From a bacterium (GTDB lineage: Bacteria > Electryoneota > RPQS01), in contig JAHDVH010000005.1 of NCBI GenBank assembly GCA_023382385.1, forward strand, positions 1 through 64,000: DNA of 64,000 bases. The letters are read 5' to 3'. This document shows positions 16,508-24,158 of this stretch, piece by piece. The first letter of the stretch is position 1, and every line of letters starts with the position of its first letter. Below the pieces are notes generated by a model. The model was not told the origin of the DNA. It ran no database searches and saw nothing but the letters and a program-made list of their open reading frames with translations. The translations under genes and the position numbers were made by a program.

Positions 16508-18415
16508 ATGAAATCAAGGCTACTCTTTCTTCCCGCAGCATTGCTGCTCTTCACGCTGTCTGCTGCAGCCGTCCCCACAACCTTGAACGACTTCTTCCTG
16601 CCCGGCTCTCAACCGAATCAATCGGGAAACTTCCGTCCGCCAAGTCAGTGCGATAACTGTCACGCCGGATTCGGATTGAACATCGAACAGCATTTCAATT
16701 GGAGCGGCAGCATGATGGCGCAGGCTGCGCGCGATCCGCTCTACTTTGCAACGGTGGACATTGCCAATCAGGATGCTCCCAACTCCGGAGACCTGTGCAT
16801 TCGTTGTCACTCTCCGGTTGGCTGGCTCGGCGGGCACTCTGTGCCGACGGATGGTTCGGCTCTTTCGGGCACTGACTTGGATGGTGTGCAATGTCACTAC
16901 TGTCACAAATCCGTTCAACCTTCGCCAATCGGCGTGAACCCGTGGCCTGCCGATCCGATTTACACATCCACGACCTACGGGCCGGACCAGACGTATCTGC
17001 AAACGCTGACGCACATTCCCCCCACCACCGCCAACGGCATGTATGTTGTGAGCAACGTGGATGAGCGGCGCGGCCCGATCGCTGCGGCAGGTTCACCGCA
17101 CGCCTTTCTTTATTCGCCGTTTCATCTTTCATCGGGCATCTGTGGAACCTGTCATGACGTGAGCAACCCCGTGTTCACAAAGAACGCGTTCGGTCAATAC
17201 GTTCCCAATGCCTTCAATGCTCCGGCTCCGAGCTTCGACTTGCGGACGATGTTTCCGGTCGAGCGCACCTACAGCGAGTGGCTCGTCAGTGACTACAACT
17301 CGGTGACCGGAGTCTATGCTCCCGAATTCGGCACGGACAACGGCTATGTGTCCACCTGTCAGGATTGTCACATGCCGCGTTACGACGGTCGCGCCTGCAG
17401 TCAAAACGTTCCGTCGCGGGACAATCTCGGCGTGCATGATTTCACCGGTGGCAATACCATTGTCGGCAGATGGATCAAAACGCTCTTTCCCGGAGTGACG
17501 CCAAACGCCGCGCTCGATTCCGCTGTTGTGCGAGCCCGTCGCACACTGCAGAAGGCCGCAACGATTGCGATTGATGCCGAAGTGAGTGGCGGAATGGTGC
17601 ACGCCAGCGTGACGGTGACGAACCAGACCGGACACAAACTTCCTTCAGGCTATCCCGAAGGCCGCAGAATCTGGATCAATCTGAAAGCCTTCAACGCTCA
17701 GCAGCAACTGATCTTTGAAAGCGGTGCCTATAATCCCGCAACAGCGGTCTTGACTCACGACGCGCAGCTGAAGGTCTATGAAGTGCATCCCGGAATCTCC
17801 CCCGGATTGGCCGGCGTCGTCGGGCATCCGGCGGGTCCGTCCTTTCATTTCGTGTTGAACGACACGATCTACATGGACAATCGCATTCCGCCGCGCGGTG
17901 CGACCAACGCCGAGTTAACGAACGTCCAGTCTCCCGTCGTGGACTATGTCTATCCAGACGGTCAATACTGGGATGTCACCGAATACGAGTTGCCGATTGA
18001 GACGGACAGCATCGTTGCGACGCTCTTCTATCAGACGACGAGCAAGGAGTATGTCGAATTCCTGCGCGACAACAACTTCACGAGCAATCGCGGCAATACG
18101 CTATATGCTCTTTGGGACTCGACCGGAAAGTCTGCTCCTGAGTTAATGGAACGGGAATTTTTCCGTGTGATTCATCCCTTGCAACCGGTGGACGACCTGA
18201 CGATTTGGTTTGAAGAGGAGTCTGAAGACGAATTGCATTTCCGATTGAATTGGACTCCCGTTGCAGGCGCGACCAGCTACGAGATTCTGAGCATGGCTTC
18301 GCCGGCCGATGAGACTGGAACACTCATCGGTTCAACTCAGTCGCCTCCCTATGAGTTGTCCGAGTCATCGGCTATCACAGAGGTCAGATACTATCGCGTG
18401 CGCGCCGTGAACTGA
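16508..18415 (+). CDS. Secreted pentahaem cytochrome c
   Basis: 635 residues from the ATG at 16508, which begins directly with a signal peptide (MKSRLLFLPAALLLFTLSAA). Five CXXCH haem c sites are visible: CDNCH (about residue 48), CIRCH (97), CHYCH (129), CGTCH (about 215) and CQDCH (about 283). The second half has no haem site but a beta-rich domain, and the last 80 residues resemble a fibronectin type III domain (LNWTPVAGATSYEILSM). The spacing and the long haem-free C-terminus resemble multihaem proteins of FCB and Acidobacteria genomes that handle extracytoplasmic electrons. Its partner is not evident; no cytochrome maturation genes are adjacent. Confidence 0.88.
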   Translation: MKSRLLFLPAALLLFTLSAAAVPTTLNDFFLPGSQPNQSGNFRPPSQCDNCHAGFGLNIEQHFNWSGSMMAQAARDPLYFATVDIANQDAPNSGDLCIRCHSPVGWLGGHSVPTDGSALSGTDLDGVQCHYCHKSVQPSPIGVNPWPADPIYTSTTYGPDQTYLQTLTHIPPTTANGMYVVSNVDERRGPIAAAGSPHAFLYSPFHLSSGICGTCHDVSNPVFTKNAFGQYVPNAFNAPAPSFDLRTMFPVERTYSEWLVSDYNSVTGVYAPEFGTDNGYVSTCQDCHMPRYDGRACSQNVPSRDNLGVHDFTGGNTIVGRWIKTLFPGVTPNAALDSAVVRARRTLQKAATIAIDAEVSGGMVHASVTVTNQTGHKLPSGYPEGRRIWINLKAFNAQQQLIFESGAYNPATAVLTHDAQLKVYEVHPGISPGLAGVVGHPAGPSFHFVLNDTIYMDNRIPPRGATNAELTNVQSPVVDYVYPDGQYWDVTEYELPIETDSIVATLFYQTTSKEYVEFLRDNNFTSNRGNTLYALWDSTGKSAPELMEREFFRVIHPLQPVDDLTIWFEEESEDELHFRLNWTPVAGATSYEILSMASPADETGTLIGSTQSPPYELSESSAITEVRYYRVRAVN

Positions 18416-18436
18416 CTCTTGGGAAAACTACTTGGA

Positions 18437-18457
18437 AAGGCGGCCTCTGGCCGCCTT
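18437..18457 (+). terminator. Intrinsic terminator of the cytochrome gene
   Basis: A 9-bp perfect stem, AAGGCGGCC with GGCCGCCTT, has loop TCT and is followed by CTTCTTCTT. The core is nearly identical to the clpC terminator. Confidence 0.85.
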
Positions 18458-18635
18458 CTTCTTCTTGCACTGGAGAGGCATGCTGCTCAACTTCGCGCGG
18501 AACCGATGCACGAATTGAGCGAGAAATTGCGCACGCAAACGTTTGTTTTAAACACGGAAAGCGACTCCATTGTGGAAAATATTTTTCGCAGATTGTCCCT
18601 GACAAAAACAGTCTTAGAAACTGCGCGGCCGGCCT

Positions 18636-18664
18636 TGACAAGAAACCGCGTGTCTTGTATTATC
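18636..18664 (+). promoter_or_regulatory. Strong sigma-70-type promoter
   Basis: A perfect TTGACA at 18636-18641 and TATTAT at 18659-18664 are 17 bp apart. A transcript would begin near 18671, about 55 nt before the ATG at 18727. Confidence 0.7.
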
Positions 18665-18726
18665 TATCAAGGTCAGGCCTGACCACAGTTCAAAAACTCT
18701 GTTTGAAAAGTCAAGGGAGATCACAA

Positions 18727-19157
18727 ATGACGAAGTCAAATCTTAACTTCAATTGGGAGGGCACTTAGCTCTCGTATTGCTGCTGGTTGCCGTGCTCGCA
18801 ATAAGTGCGAATGGATGGGATGTAAAACATAGCTACACATCCACGGGTTCGCAGGAATCTTTCTTTACACCTGCCTACTCTGGCACTCATTACATCTATG
18901 TAAAAGCACCGCAAAGTGGTTCCATCACTGGCAAGATTGAACAAGCGGGCGAGTTCTATTTCCAACGGGCTCGTGCCGACGCAGCGAATGGGGATGCGGC
19001 TTGTGGACACGGCTATGTTTCTGGAACGGGCTTTTACACGACTCGTTTCTCGTCTGAATGCGCAATGGTGGGGGCAGGCTCCTCGGTCGCCATCGCTTAC
19101 GATAACGGATCGACCTACTATCAGCAAGCGTGGTGCGAGCAGCAGCCCGAGAACTAG
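18727..19157 (+). pseudogene. Small secreted protein, reading frame broken near its start
   Basis: The best start is the ATG at 18727 behind AAGGGAG, but that frame (MTKSNLNFNWEGT) stops at a TAG at 18766-18768. The main frame, open from a TTG at 18753, starts inside the hydrophobic signal peptide (GGHLALVLLLVAVLAISANG) with no ribosome-binding site and no basic N-terminus. Joining the frames by a -1 shift near the GGGAGGG run at 18755-18761 restores a normal signal peptide and a protein of about 140 residues. The mature part (SGTHYIYVKAPQSGSITGKI, several Cys) is an unrecognised secreted domain. This may be a sequencing or assembly indel, a recent mutation, or rarely programmed frameshifting. 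Confidence 0.55.
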
Positions 19158-19172
19158 AAAACGGCGAGTTTG

Positions 19173-20852
19173 ATGCTCATGAATCGTAGCCTAACATTCT
19201 TGTTTCTCTGGTGCACTGGCGTTAGTGCCGCTTGGTCGACGATTAGGGAAGTAAATGCGCCGGAGTCAATCAACGCCGTTGTTTCGGAGAGTTTCCCCGG
19301 CGACACCATCATTCTAAACAACGGCACTTTCCACGAGTCGGTTCAAATAGAGGAGCACGGTCTGGTTCTCGGAAGCCGCTTTGTTTTGGACAATGACTCA
19401 AGTCACATTGGCAACACGATTATTCGCGCGGGTGGTGACTCGGACTCATCAAGCTGTATCATTATAAGTCTCGCGGAAGACGATTCTGTCCGTATTATCG
19501 GTCTGTCACTTCGTTCAGGAACTGGGACTCGCTGGGCAACCGAACCCCAGCCGATTCAGGCGGGAGGTGGTATCTTCTCTTTACGATCACGGGTTAGTGT
19601 CGAGCGTTGTCAAATTGATTCGTGCAGTGCCGAGGCCGGCGGTGGTATTGCCGTTGTCCGCGAGACTCTTGGAGGTTTGGAGTCGTATCTTCACGTAAGC
19701 AACACATGCATTAAGAACTGCTTCTCAACTTATCCCGGCGGCGGGGGAATCTATGCGCGGAGCGCGGGGGTTTCCGCCTGCAGCACATTGATTGCAGAGT
19801 GTACATCGATTGCATCGGGCGGCATTCAGATGATTGACGCTCCGCTTTCTATGACGGCCTGCACAATCCGTAGCTGCAGAGGTGAAACTGGAGGAGTCTG
19901 GGTTTCGGGGCATGAAAGCCATCTGGACGGCAACGTTTTCGAACAAAACGGCGTCGTTCACACGACTGGAACGTGCCACTTGTATGGAGGTGGAAGAGTC
20001 TATGTGCGGCGTAACATCTTTCGCAACAACTCCTCCGACCATCCGGCAATCGACCTTGCCGACTTTAGTCGATTCGGTGTTCCCTTCTTCGAAGGAAATG
20101 TGCTTGAGTCTCACACAATGACTAACTATGCGGGGGCGATCTATTTGTGGGATTGCGAAGGAGACTTCTCGTACAATGTTATTCGAAACAACCATGCGCC
20201 GGGTGGAGCATCAATTTTCCCGGGCGGCAGAGGTCTGCTTCGCATACATCACAACGTGTTCTCGAGCAACAGTCAGGGTCCTACAGGCTACGGGTCAGTC
20301 ATCAGTTACACGAATTCAGGAAATAGACCCGCGATTGTCGATTCGAATCTTTTCGAAGGGAATACCGGACCTGCGATTTCGTATCATCCTGATTATCCGC
20401 CGCCTCAGACTATCGACGCGAGGAACAACTGGTGGGGTCATGAATCAGGCCCCTACAATCCCGCGCTTAATCAGGATGGAACCGGCGACACTCTCTATTC
20501 AGCGCTGATCGACTTCATTCCGTGGCTGACCTTACCTCCGGACACATCCTATACGGGGATTCCGGAGCGGGATGGTGTCGGAGTAATCCCGTCCACTTGG
20601 GAACTGCTTCCGGTGTATCCCAACCCCTTCAACTCCGCTCTGCAAATCAGCATAGCAGGCTTTGCGCGGGACGACTTTGACATCTCGCTCTATGACATCC
20701 TCGGACGCAAAGTGACGAGCGTGCACTCGGGTTCGCTGTCCGGTGGAACGATCAGTTACGTACCGGGCGGGGATCTAAGCACAGGTGTCTACCTGCTTCG
20801 CGCCTCGGATTCGCACTCGCGGACGTCAATCAAAGTTCTCTACCTGAAGTAG
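19173..20852 (+). CDS. Secreted parallel beta-helix protein with sorting domain
   Basis: About 559 residues; ATG at 19173 or 19179, followed by a signal peptide (MNRSLTFLFLWCTGVSAAWS). The body shows pectate-lyase-like right-handed beta-helix turns, with repeated short strands and Asn/Gly turns: NGTFHESVQI, RVSVERCQIDSCSAEAGGGI, GNVLESHTMTNYAGAIYLWD, IVDSNLFEGNTGPAI. A terminal turn carries DARNNWWGHESGP, a motif common in such repeat proteins. The last 85 residues are the sorting domain (VYPNPFNSALQISI, ISLYDILGRKV, STGVYLLRA). Probably surface-exposed carbohydrate binding or cleavage; no catalytic residues can be assigned. Confidence 0.85.
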   Translation: MLMNRSLTFLFLWCTGVSAAWSTIREVNAPESINAVVSESFPGDTIILNNGTFHESVQIEEHGLVLGSRFVLDNDSSHIGNTIIRAGGDSDSSSCIIISLAEDDSVRIIGLSLRSGTGTRWATEPQPIQAGGGIFSLRSRVSVERCQIDSCSAEAGGGIAVVRETLGGLESYLHVSNTCIKNCFSTYPGGGGIYARSAGVSACSTLIAECTSIASGGIQMIDAPLSMTACTIRSCRGETGGVWVSGHESHLDGNVFEQNGVVHTTGTCHLYGGGRVYVRRNIFRNNSSDHPAIDLADFSRFGVPFFEGNVLESHTMTNYAGAIYLWDCEGDFSYNVIRNNHAPGGASIFPGGRGLLRIHHNVFSSNSQGPTGYGSVISYTNSGNRPAIVDSNLFEGNTGPAISYHPDYPPPQTIDARNNWWGHESGPYNPALNQDGTGDTLYSALIDFIPWLTLPPDTSYTGIPERDGVGVIPSTWELLPVYPNPFNSALQISIAGFARDDFDISLYDILGRKVTSVHSGSLSGGTISYVPGGDLSTGVYLLRASDSHSRTSIKVLYLK

Positions 20853-20874
20853 GCGCATGACTCGCCGAACAATA

Positions 20875-20897
20875 GAAGGCTACCTCTGGTGGCCTTC
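20875..20897 (+). terminator. Intrinsic terminator
   Basis: A 10-bp stem with one G-T pair and loop TCT is followed by TTCTTTA. It is a degenerate version of the terminators at 16224 and 18437. Confidence 0.75.
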
Positions 20898-21095
20898 TTC
20901 TTTATGAATGCCTCTGGAACCCCGCGTGAAAGTCCATATTTGAATAGAAGGCAACCAGTCAATCGTAACCTATTTTATACTAAATAGTTAAAAATTGACA
21001 TTTTTAGCCAGAATAAACTCAAATTTTCCACAACAGAAACATTTTTTGAATCCCTGTCGTATATTCTGTAGAACCAAACAGGGAAACTACAGTCC

Positions 21096-21767
21096 ATGAC
21101 CTTACCAGCACACTCCTTCGCCCAGCATCTTGCCGCTCAATCTAAGATCCTTCAATGGCCGGGCGATGAACTATTCTATCCGCTCAAAGTAGTCGCCGAA
21201 GCCAAGCTGCCGACTCGCGCGGGCGATTTCAAGATTGTCGCTTTCTCACCCACACCCGACGGTAAAGAGCATATCGCGATGGTGCGGGGCGGCGTCAATG
21301 GGGGAGACGCTGTTCCCGTGCGCATTCATTCTGAATGTCTGACCGGGGATGTGATGGGCTCTTATCGCTGTGACTGCCGCGATCAGTTGGAAGCAGCTCT
21401 CGATTACATGGCACAGCAGGAGCGCGGCATTATCCTCTATCTGCGGCAGGAAGGGCGCGGCATCGGCTTGGTGAACAAGCTCCGTGCCTATGTGCTGCAG
21501 GAGCAGGGTCTCGATACTGTGGATGCCAACCACGCTCTCGGCTTTGACGACGACGAGCGGGACTATCGCGTGGCGGCCGAAATGCTGAAGGCGCTGGGCG
21601 TCCAATCCGTGAAACTGCTTTCCAACAATCCTAAGAAAATTGCCGGCTTGGAGCAGAACGGAATTCCCGTCACGGAACGTGTCCAGCATCAGCTGCCGTC
21701 CAACCCTCACAACCACCATTACCTCAAGACGAAAGCCGAAAAATCCGGCCACCTCTTAGAGGTCTGA
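21096..21767 (+). CDS. ribA: GTP cyclohydrolase II
   Basis: 223 residues. The zinc site Cys residues are in HSECLTGDVMGSYRCDCRDQL (C-x10-C-x-C); the catalytic region is GIILYLRQEGRGIGLVNKLRAY, and LLSNNPKKIAGLEQNGI is the GTP-binding segment. It makes the pyrimidine precursor of riboflavin from GTP in the cytoplasm. This is a stand-alone RibA without the DHBP synthase (RibB) domain found in fusions. No other rib genes and no clear FMN riboswitch are nearby; the upstream 200 bp are AT-rich and contain TATATT at 21060 without a good -35. Confidence 0.95.
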   Translation: MTLPAHSFAQHLAAQSKILQWPGDELFYPLKVVAEAKLPTRAGDFKIVAFSPTPDGKEHIAMVRGGVNGGDAVPVRIHSECLTGDVMGSYRCDCRDQLEAALDYMAQQERGIILYLRQEGRGIGLVNKLRAYVLQEQGLDTVDANHALGFDDDERDYRVAAEMLKALGVQSVKLLSNNPKKIAGLEQNGIPVTERVQHQLPSNPHNHHYLKTKAEKSGHLLEV

Positions 21768-21826
21768 TGTGCCCTCGCCGGCCCGCTGGCGGGTGAATCG
21801 CTTTAGTGCAATACAATCATATACAT

Positions 21827-21847
21827 ACGCCGGCCTATGGCCGGCGT
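21827..21847 (+). terminator. Intrinsic terminator of ribA
   Basis: A 9-bp perfect stem (ACGCCGGCC/GGCCGGCGT) has loop TAT and is followed by TGTCTTTT. Confidence 0.85.
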
Positions 21848-21912
21848 TGTCTTTTCCGGAAGATTCTAACTCCAAGCTGCCCAAATGTTTACAACATTTA
21901 TTCAAAAATCAC

Positions 21913-21941
21913 TTGACTTTTTGTAAATAATTTATTATATT
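21913..21941 (+). promoter_or_regulatory. Sigma-70-type promoter
   Basis: TTGACT at 21913-21918 and TATATT at 21936-21941, 17 bp apart, in an AT-rich stretch. The same two hexamers with the same spacing recur at 22196, before the RRM gene. Confidence 0.7.
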
Positions 21942-21947
21942 AGCATC

Positions 21948-22195
21948 AGTTTCCAACCAAAGACTCCGGAAAGGAACCCGTCGGAACAGGCCAACCGTTC
22001 GGACCGGACCGGTTTCCAAGGTGGATTAGCACGAAATTGTCGTCTTGAGCATGTCCAAAAGTAGCTCAGACCGGGCCAAAGAAAAGGACCTCCGCGAGAT
22101 GGACGACCGCATCCCGATGCACGGGCTTTCCCGTCAGAAGGTGCACCAACCCCTGCGCTTGCTCCCTCCGATTTCCACAATCTCCCTGAATACTC
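21948..22195 (+). ncRNA. Possible non-coding transcript or long leader
   Basis: About 250 nt downstream of a strong promoter with no convincing gene. An open frame from 22051 runs into the next promoter and has no protein-like second half. Several local hairpins can form, for example TTGAGC with GCTCAG near 22045-22068 and ACGGG with CCCGT near 22126. It may be a small RNA or an upstream start of the RRM mRNA. Confidence 0.35.
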
Positions 22196-22224
22196 TTGAC
22201 TCGCCATTGTTTTCACTGTATATT
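22196..22224 (+). promoter_or_regulatory. Promoter of the RRM protein gene
   Basis: TTGACT at 22196-22201 and TATATT at 22219-22224 with a 17-bp spacer. The predicted transcript starts near 22231, leaving an untranslated leader of about 180 nt before the ATG at 22414. Long leaders of this size are typical of cold-shock mRNAs. Confidence 0.7.
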
Positions 22225-22413
22225 GCGCTTACTCCGTCAAACGCATTAGTCGCCAGACGGATGAAGCCTCGAAGCAGCTTTGGCCTTGTCGCGACGTTCT
22301 GGTTCGCCCCCCTCGTTACGATAGTTGGTATGCAGATGTTTCCGGCTTCCACTTCTTTTGGAAGTAACTGAAAAACTGAATTTTGAACTGGGGCGAACGA
22401 AGGGAGTCGGGAA

Positions 22414-22716
22414 ATGCCGAAGAGGCTGTATGTCGGCAATCTGCCGTTTAGTGCGACCGAAGAATCTGTCCGCGCCGCCTTTAGCGCACATGGCGAGGTC
22501 CTCAACGTGGCCATGATCATGGATCGCGAGACTGGCCGTCCACGCGGTTTCGGCTTCGTGGAAATGGATGATGCCGGAGCCGATGTCGCGGTTGTTGCCA
22601 TGAATGGCGCAGAATTCGGGGGCCGCACATTGCGAGTCAACGAAGCTCAGCCCCGTCCTGAAGGTGGCGGCGGATTCCGCGAACGCCGTCCGCGCCGCAA
22701 TCAAGACGACATGTAG
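22414..22716 (+). CDS. RRM-domain RNA-binding protein
   Basis: 100 residues comprising a single RNA-recognition motif followed by a Gly/Arg-rich tail. RNP2 is KRLYVGNLPF (about residues 3-12) and RNP1 is RGFGFVEM (about 44-51), both with the aromatic residues that stack on RNA. The tail reads EGGGGFRERRPRRNQ. Small single-RRM proteins of this kind in cyanobacteria and other bacteria bind RNA and are often induced by cold. The start is supported by AGGGAGTCGGGAA upstream. The gene is monocistronic, with its own promoter, a long leader and a terminator. Confidence 0.93.
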   Translation: MPKRLYVGNLPFSATEESVRAAFSAHGEVLNVAMIMDRETGRPRGFGFVEMDDAGADVAVVAMNGAEFGGRTLRVNEAQPRPEGGGGFRERRPRRNQDDM

Positions 22717-22744
22717 CCTGATCGAGACATTCGCACGAGCAAGC

Positions 22745-22773
22745 GCAGCCCATACACATTGTGTGTGGGCTGC
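22745..22773 (+). terminator. Intrinsic terminator of the RRM gene
   Basis: A 12-bp stem (GCAGCCCATACA with TGTGTGGGCTGC, one T-G pair) with loop CATTG is followed by TTATTTG. Confidence 0.85.
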
Positions 22774-22799
22774 TTATTTGTGAAACTCCACTCAAGTTT

Positions 22800-24158
22800 G
22801 TGACTACCACTCTCATTCTCGGCGCCGGTCCGGCTGGACTCTCTGCAGGCTTCTATCTAAGCCGTGCAGGTCACGACGTCACCTTGCTCGAAGCTGCTCC
22901 GGAACCGGGCGGTTTCGCCCGCACGTTCGCGCACGGGCCGTTCCGCTACGATGCCGGCGCGCACCGCTTCCACGACAAGGATGCCGAGATTACCCGCGAC
23001 CTGCTCGAGCTGATGGGCGACGAGCTACTCAAGGTGCACGCGCCGAGTCAAATCTGCTGGCAGGGGAAATTCCTCGACTTTCCGCTCTCGCCTGCTAATC
23101 TTGCGATGAAGCTTGGGCCGCTGAAACTCATGCGCGCGAGCTTTGATTTCACGAAGGCGCGCGTTTCGGCAAAGCGCGAAGAACAAAATGACTTCGCAAG
23201 CGGCGCATACCGTCGCTACGGCAAAACGATTGCCGATGAGTTTCTGATTGGATATTCGGAAAAGCTGTGGGGAATTCCTGCGGAGCAACTGTCTCCGGCA
23301 GTCAGTGGCGGAAGGTTGAAGGGGTTGAGCGCACGCACACTGCTGACCGAACTATTGCGCGGCAAACAGAGCAAGAGTGAGCACCTTGACGGCAGCTTCT
23401 ACTATCCGCGCGGCGGTTACGGCAAAATAGTTGACAGGCTGTCGGAGCGCATCGGCAGAGAGCGGATTCATACAAATTGCCGGATTCTCAAACTCCGTCA
23501 TGATGCCTTGCGCATCACCGGTATTGAGCTTGCTGGAGGTTCCGTCCTGACTCCCGAGCGTGTGGTCAACTCGCTTGCTCCGTCAACAACACTTCGCCTG
23601 CTTGAACCCGCGCCTCCCCAAGCGCTTGTCGAGCTTGCCGACACTCTGAAGTTCCGCGACCTGATGCTGGTCACCGTCATGTTGGATCGCCCGCGAGTGA
23701 CCCGCAATGCTTCAATCTACTTTCCGTCGCCGGAGATTCCGTTTACGCGGCTCTACGAACCGAAAAACCGCAGTATCGAACTCGCTCCGCCGAAACAGAC
23801 GTGCGTAGTGGTTGAGATACCGTGCGGCTCAAGCGAGGAAATGTGGAATTTGAGCGACGACGCCCTGAAAGCTCAGGTTGTCGAGCATCTATCGGCGGTG
23901 AAACTGATTCGGCCGAATGAGGTGTTGGACAGCCGCGTGCATTGTCTGCGTGCGGCATATCCGGTGCTGGAAGTCGGAAGTGAGGAAGTCGTTGCGGAAC
24001 TGCGCGACTACTTGAGTCGGTTTGTCAATCTCTACACGGTCGGGCGTGCGGGTCGGTTTGAATACACGCACGTGCACGATTTAATGCGGCAGGCGAAGGA
24101 TTTGGCGAAATTGCTCAAGGTTGAGCGTGCGGAGCTTCCCGCATTCGACAGCGCGTAA
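22800..24158 (+). CDS. FAD-dependent amine-oxidase/protoporphyrinogen-oxidase-like enzyme
   Basis: 452 residues from a GTG at 22800; the frame is open further upstream but overlaps the terminator of the previous gene. The N-terminus is a Rossmann FAD site, TTLILGAGPAGLSAGFYLSRAG, followed by EAAPEPGGFARTF and YDAGAHRFHDKD. The middle (YGKTIADEFLIGYSEKLWGIP) and the C-terminal FAD segment (YTVGRAGRFEYTHVHDLM) resemble UDP-galactopyranose mutase-like and HemG/PPOX-like proteins linked with surface polysaccharides. The substrate is unknown; the convergent glycosyltransferase, whose 3' end overlaps this gene by 44 bp, is compatible with a sugar-related role. Confidence 0.8.
   Translation: MTTTLILGAGPAGLSAGFYLSRAGHDVTLLEAAPEPGGFARTFAHGPFRYDAGAHRFHDKDAEITRDLLELMGDELLKVHAPSQICWQGKFLDFPLSPANLAMKLGPLKLMRASFDFTKARVSAKREEQNDFASGAYRRYGKTIADEFLIGYSEKLWGIPAEQLSPAVSGGRLKGLSARTLLTELLRGKQSKSEHLDGSFYYPRGGYGKIVDRLSERIGRERIHTNCRILKLRHDALRITGIELAGGSVLTPERVVNSLAPSTTLRLLEPAPPQALVELADTLKFRDLMLVTVMLDRPRVTRNASIYFPSPEIPFTRLYEPKNRSIELAPPKQTCVVVEIPCGSSEEMWNLSDDALKAQVVEHLSAVKLIRPNEVLDSRVHCLRAAYPVLEVGSEEVVAELRDYLSRFVNLYTVGRAGRFEYTHVHDLMRQAKDLAKLLKVERAELPAFDSA

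Noticed and set aside
18419-18682. 87-codon open frame behind the cytochrome gene
   Set aside because: Its first codons overlap a strong terminator and it ends before a promoter; no ribosome-binding site.
20930-21095. FMN riboswitch before ribA
   Set aside because: The AT-rich leader lacks the conserved RFN segments; only a TATATT without a matching -35 was seen.
22045-22371. Open frame of about 108 codons upstream of the RRM gene
   Set aside because: It runs through a consensus promoter at 22196-22224 and has no protein-like composition in its second half.
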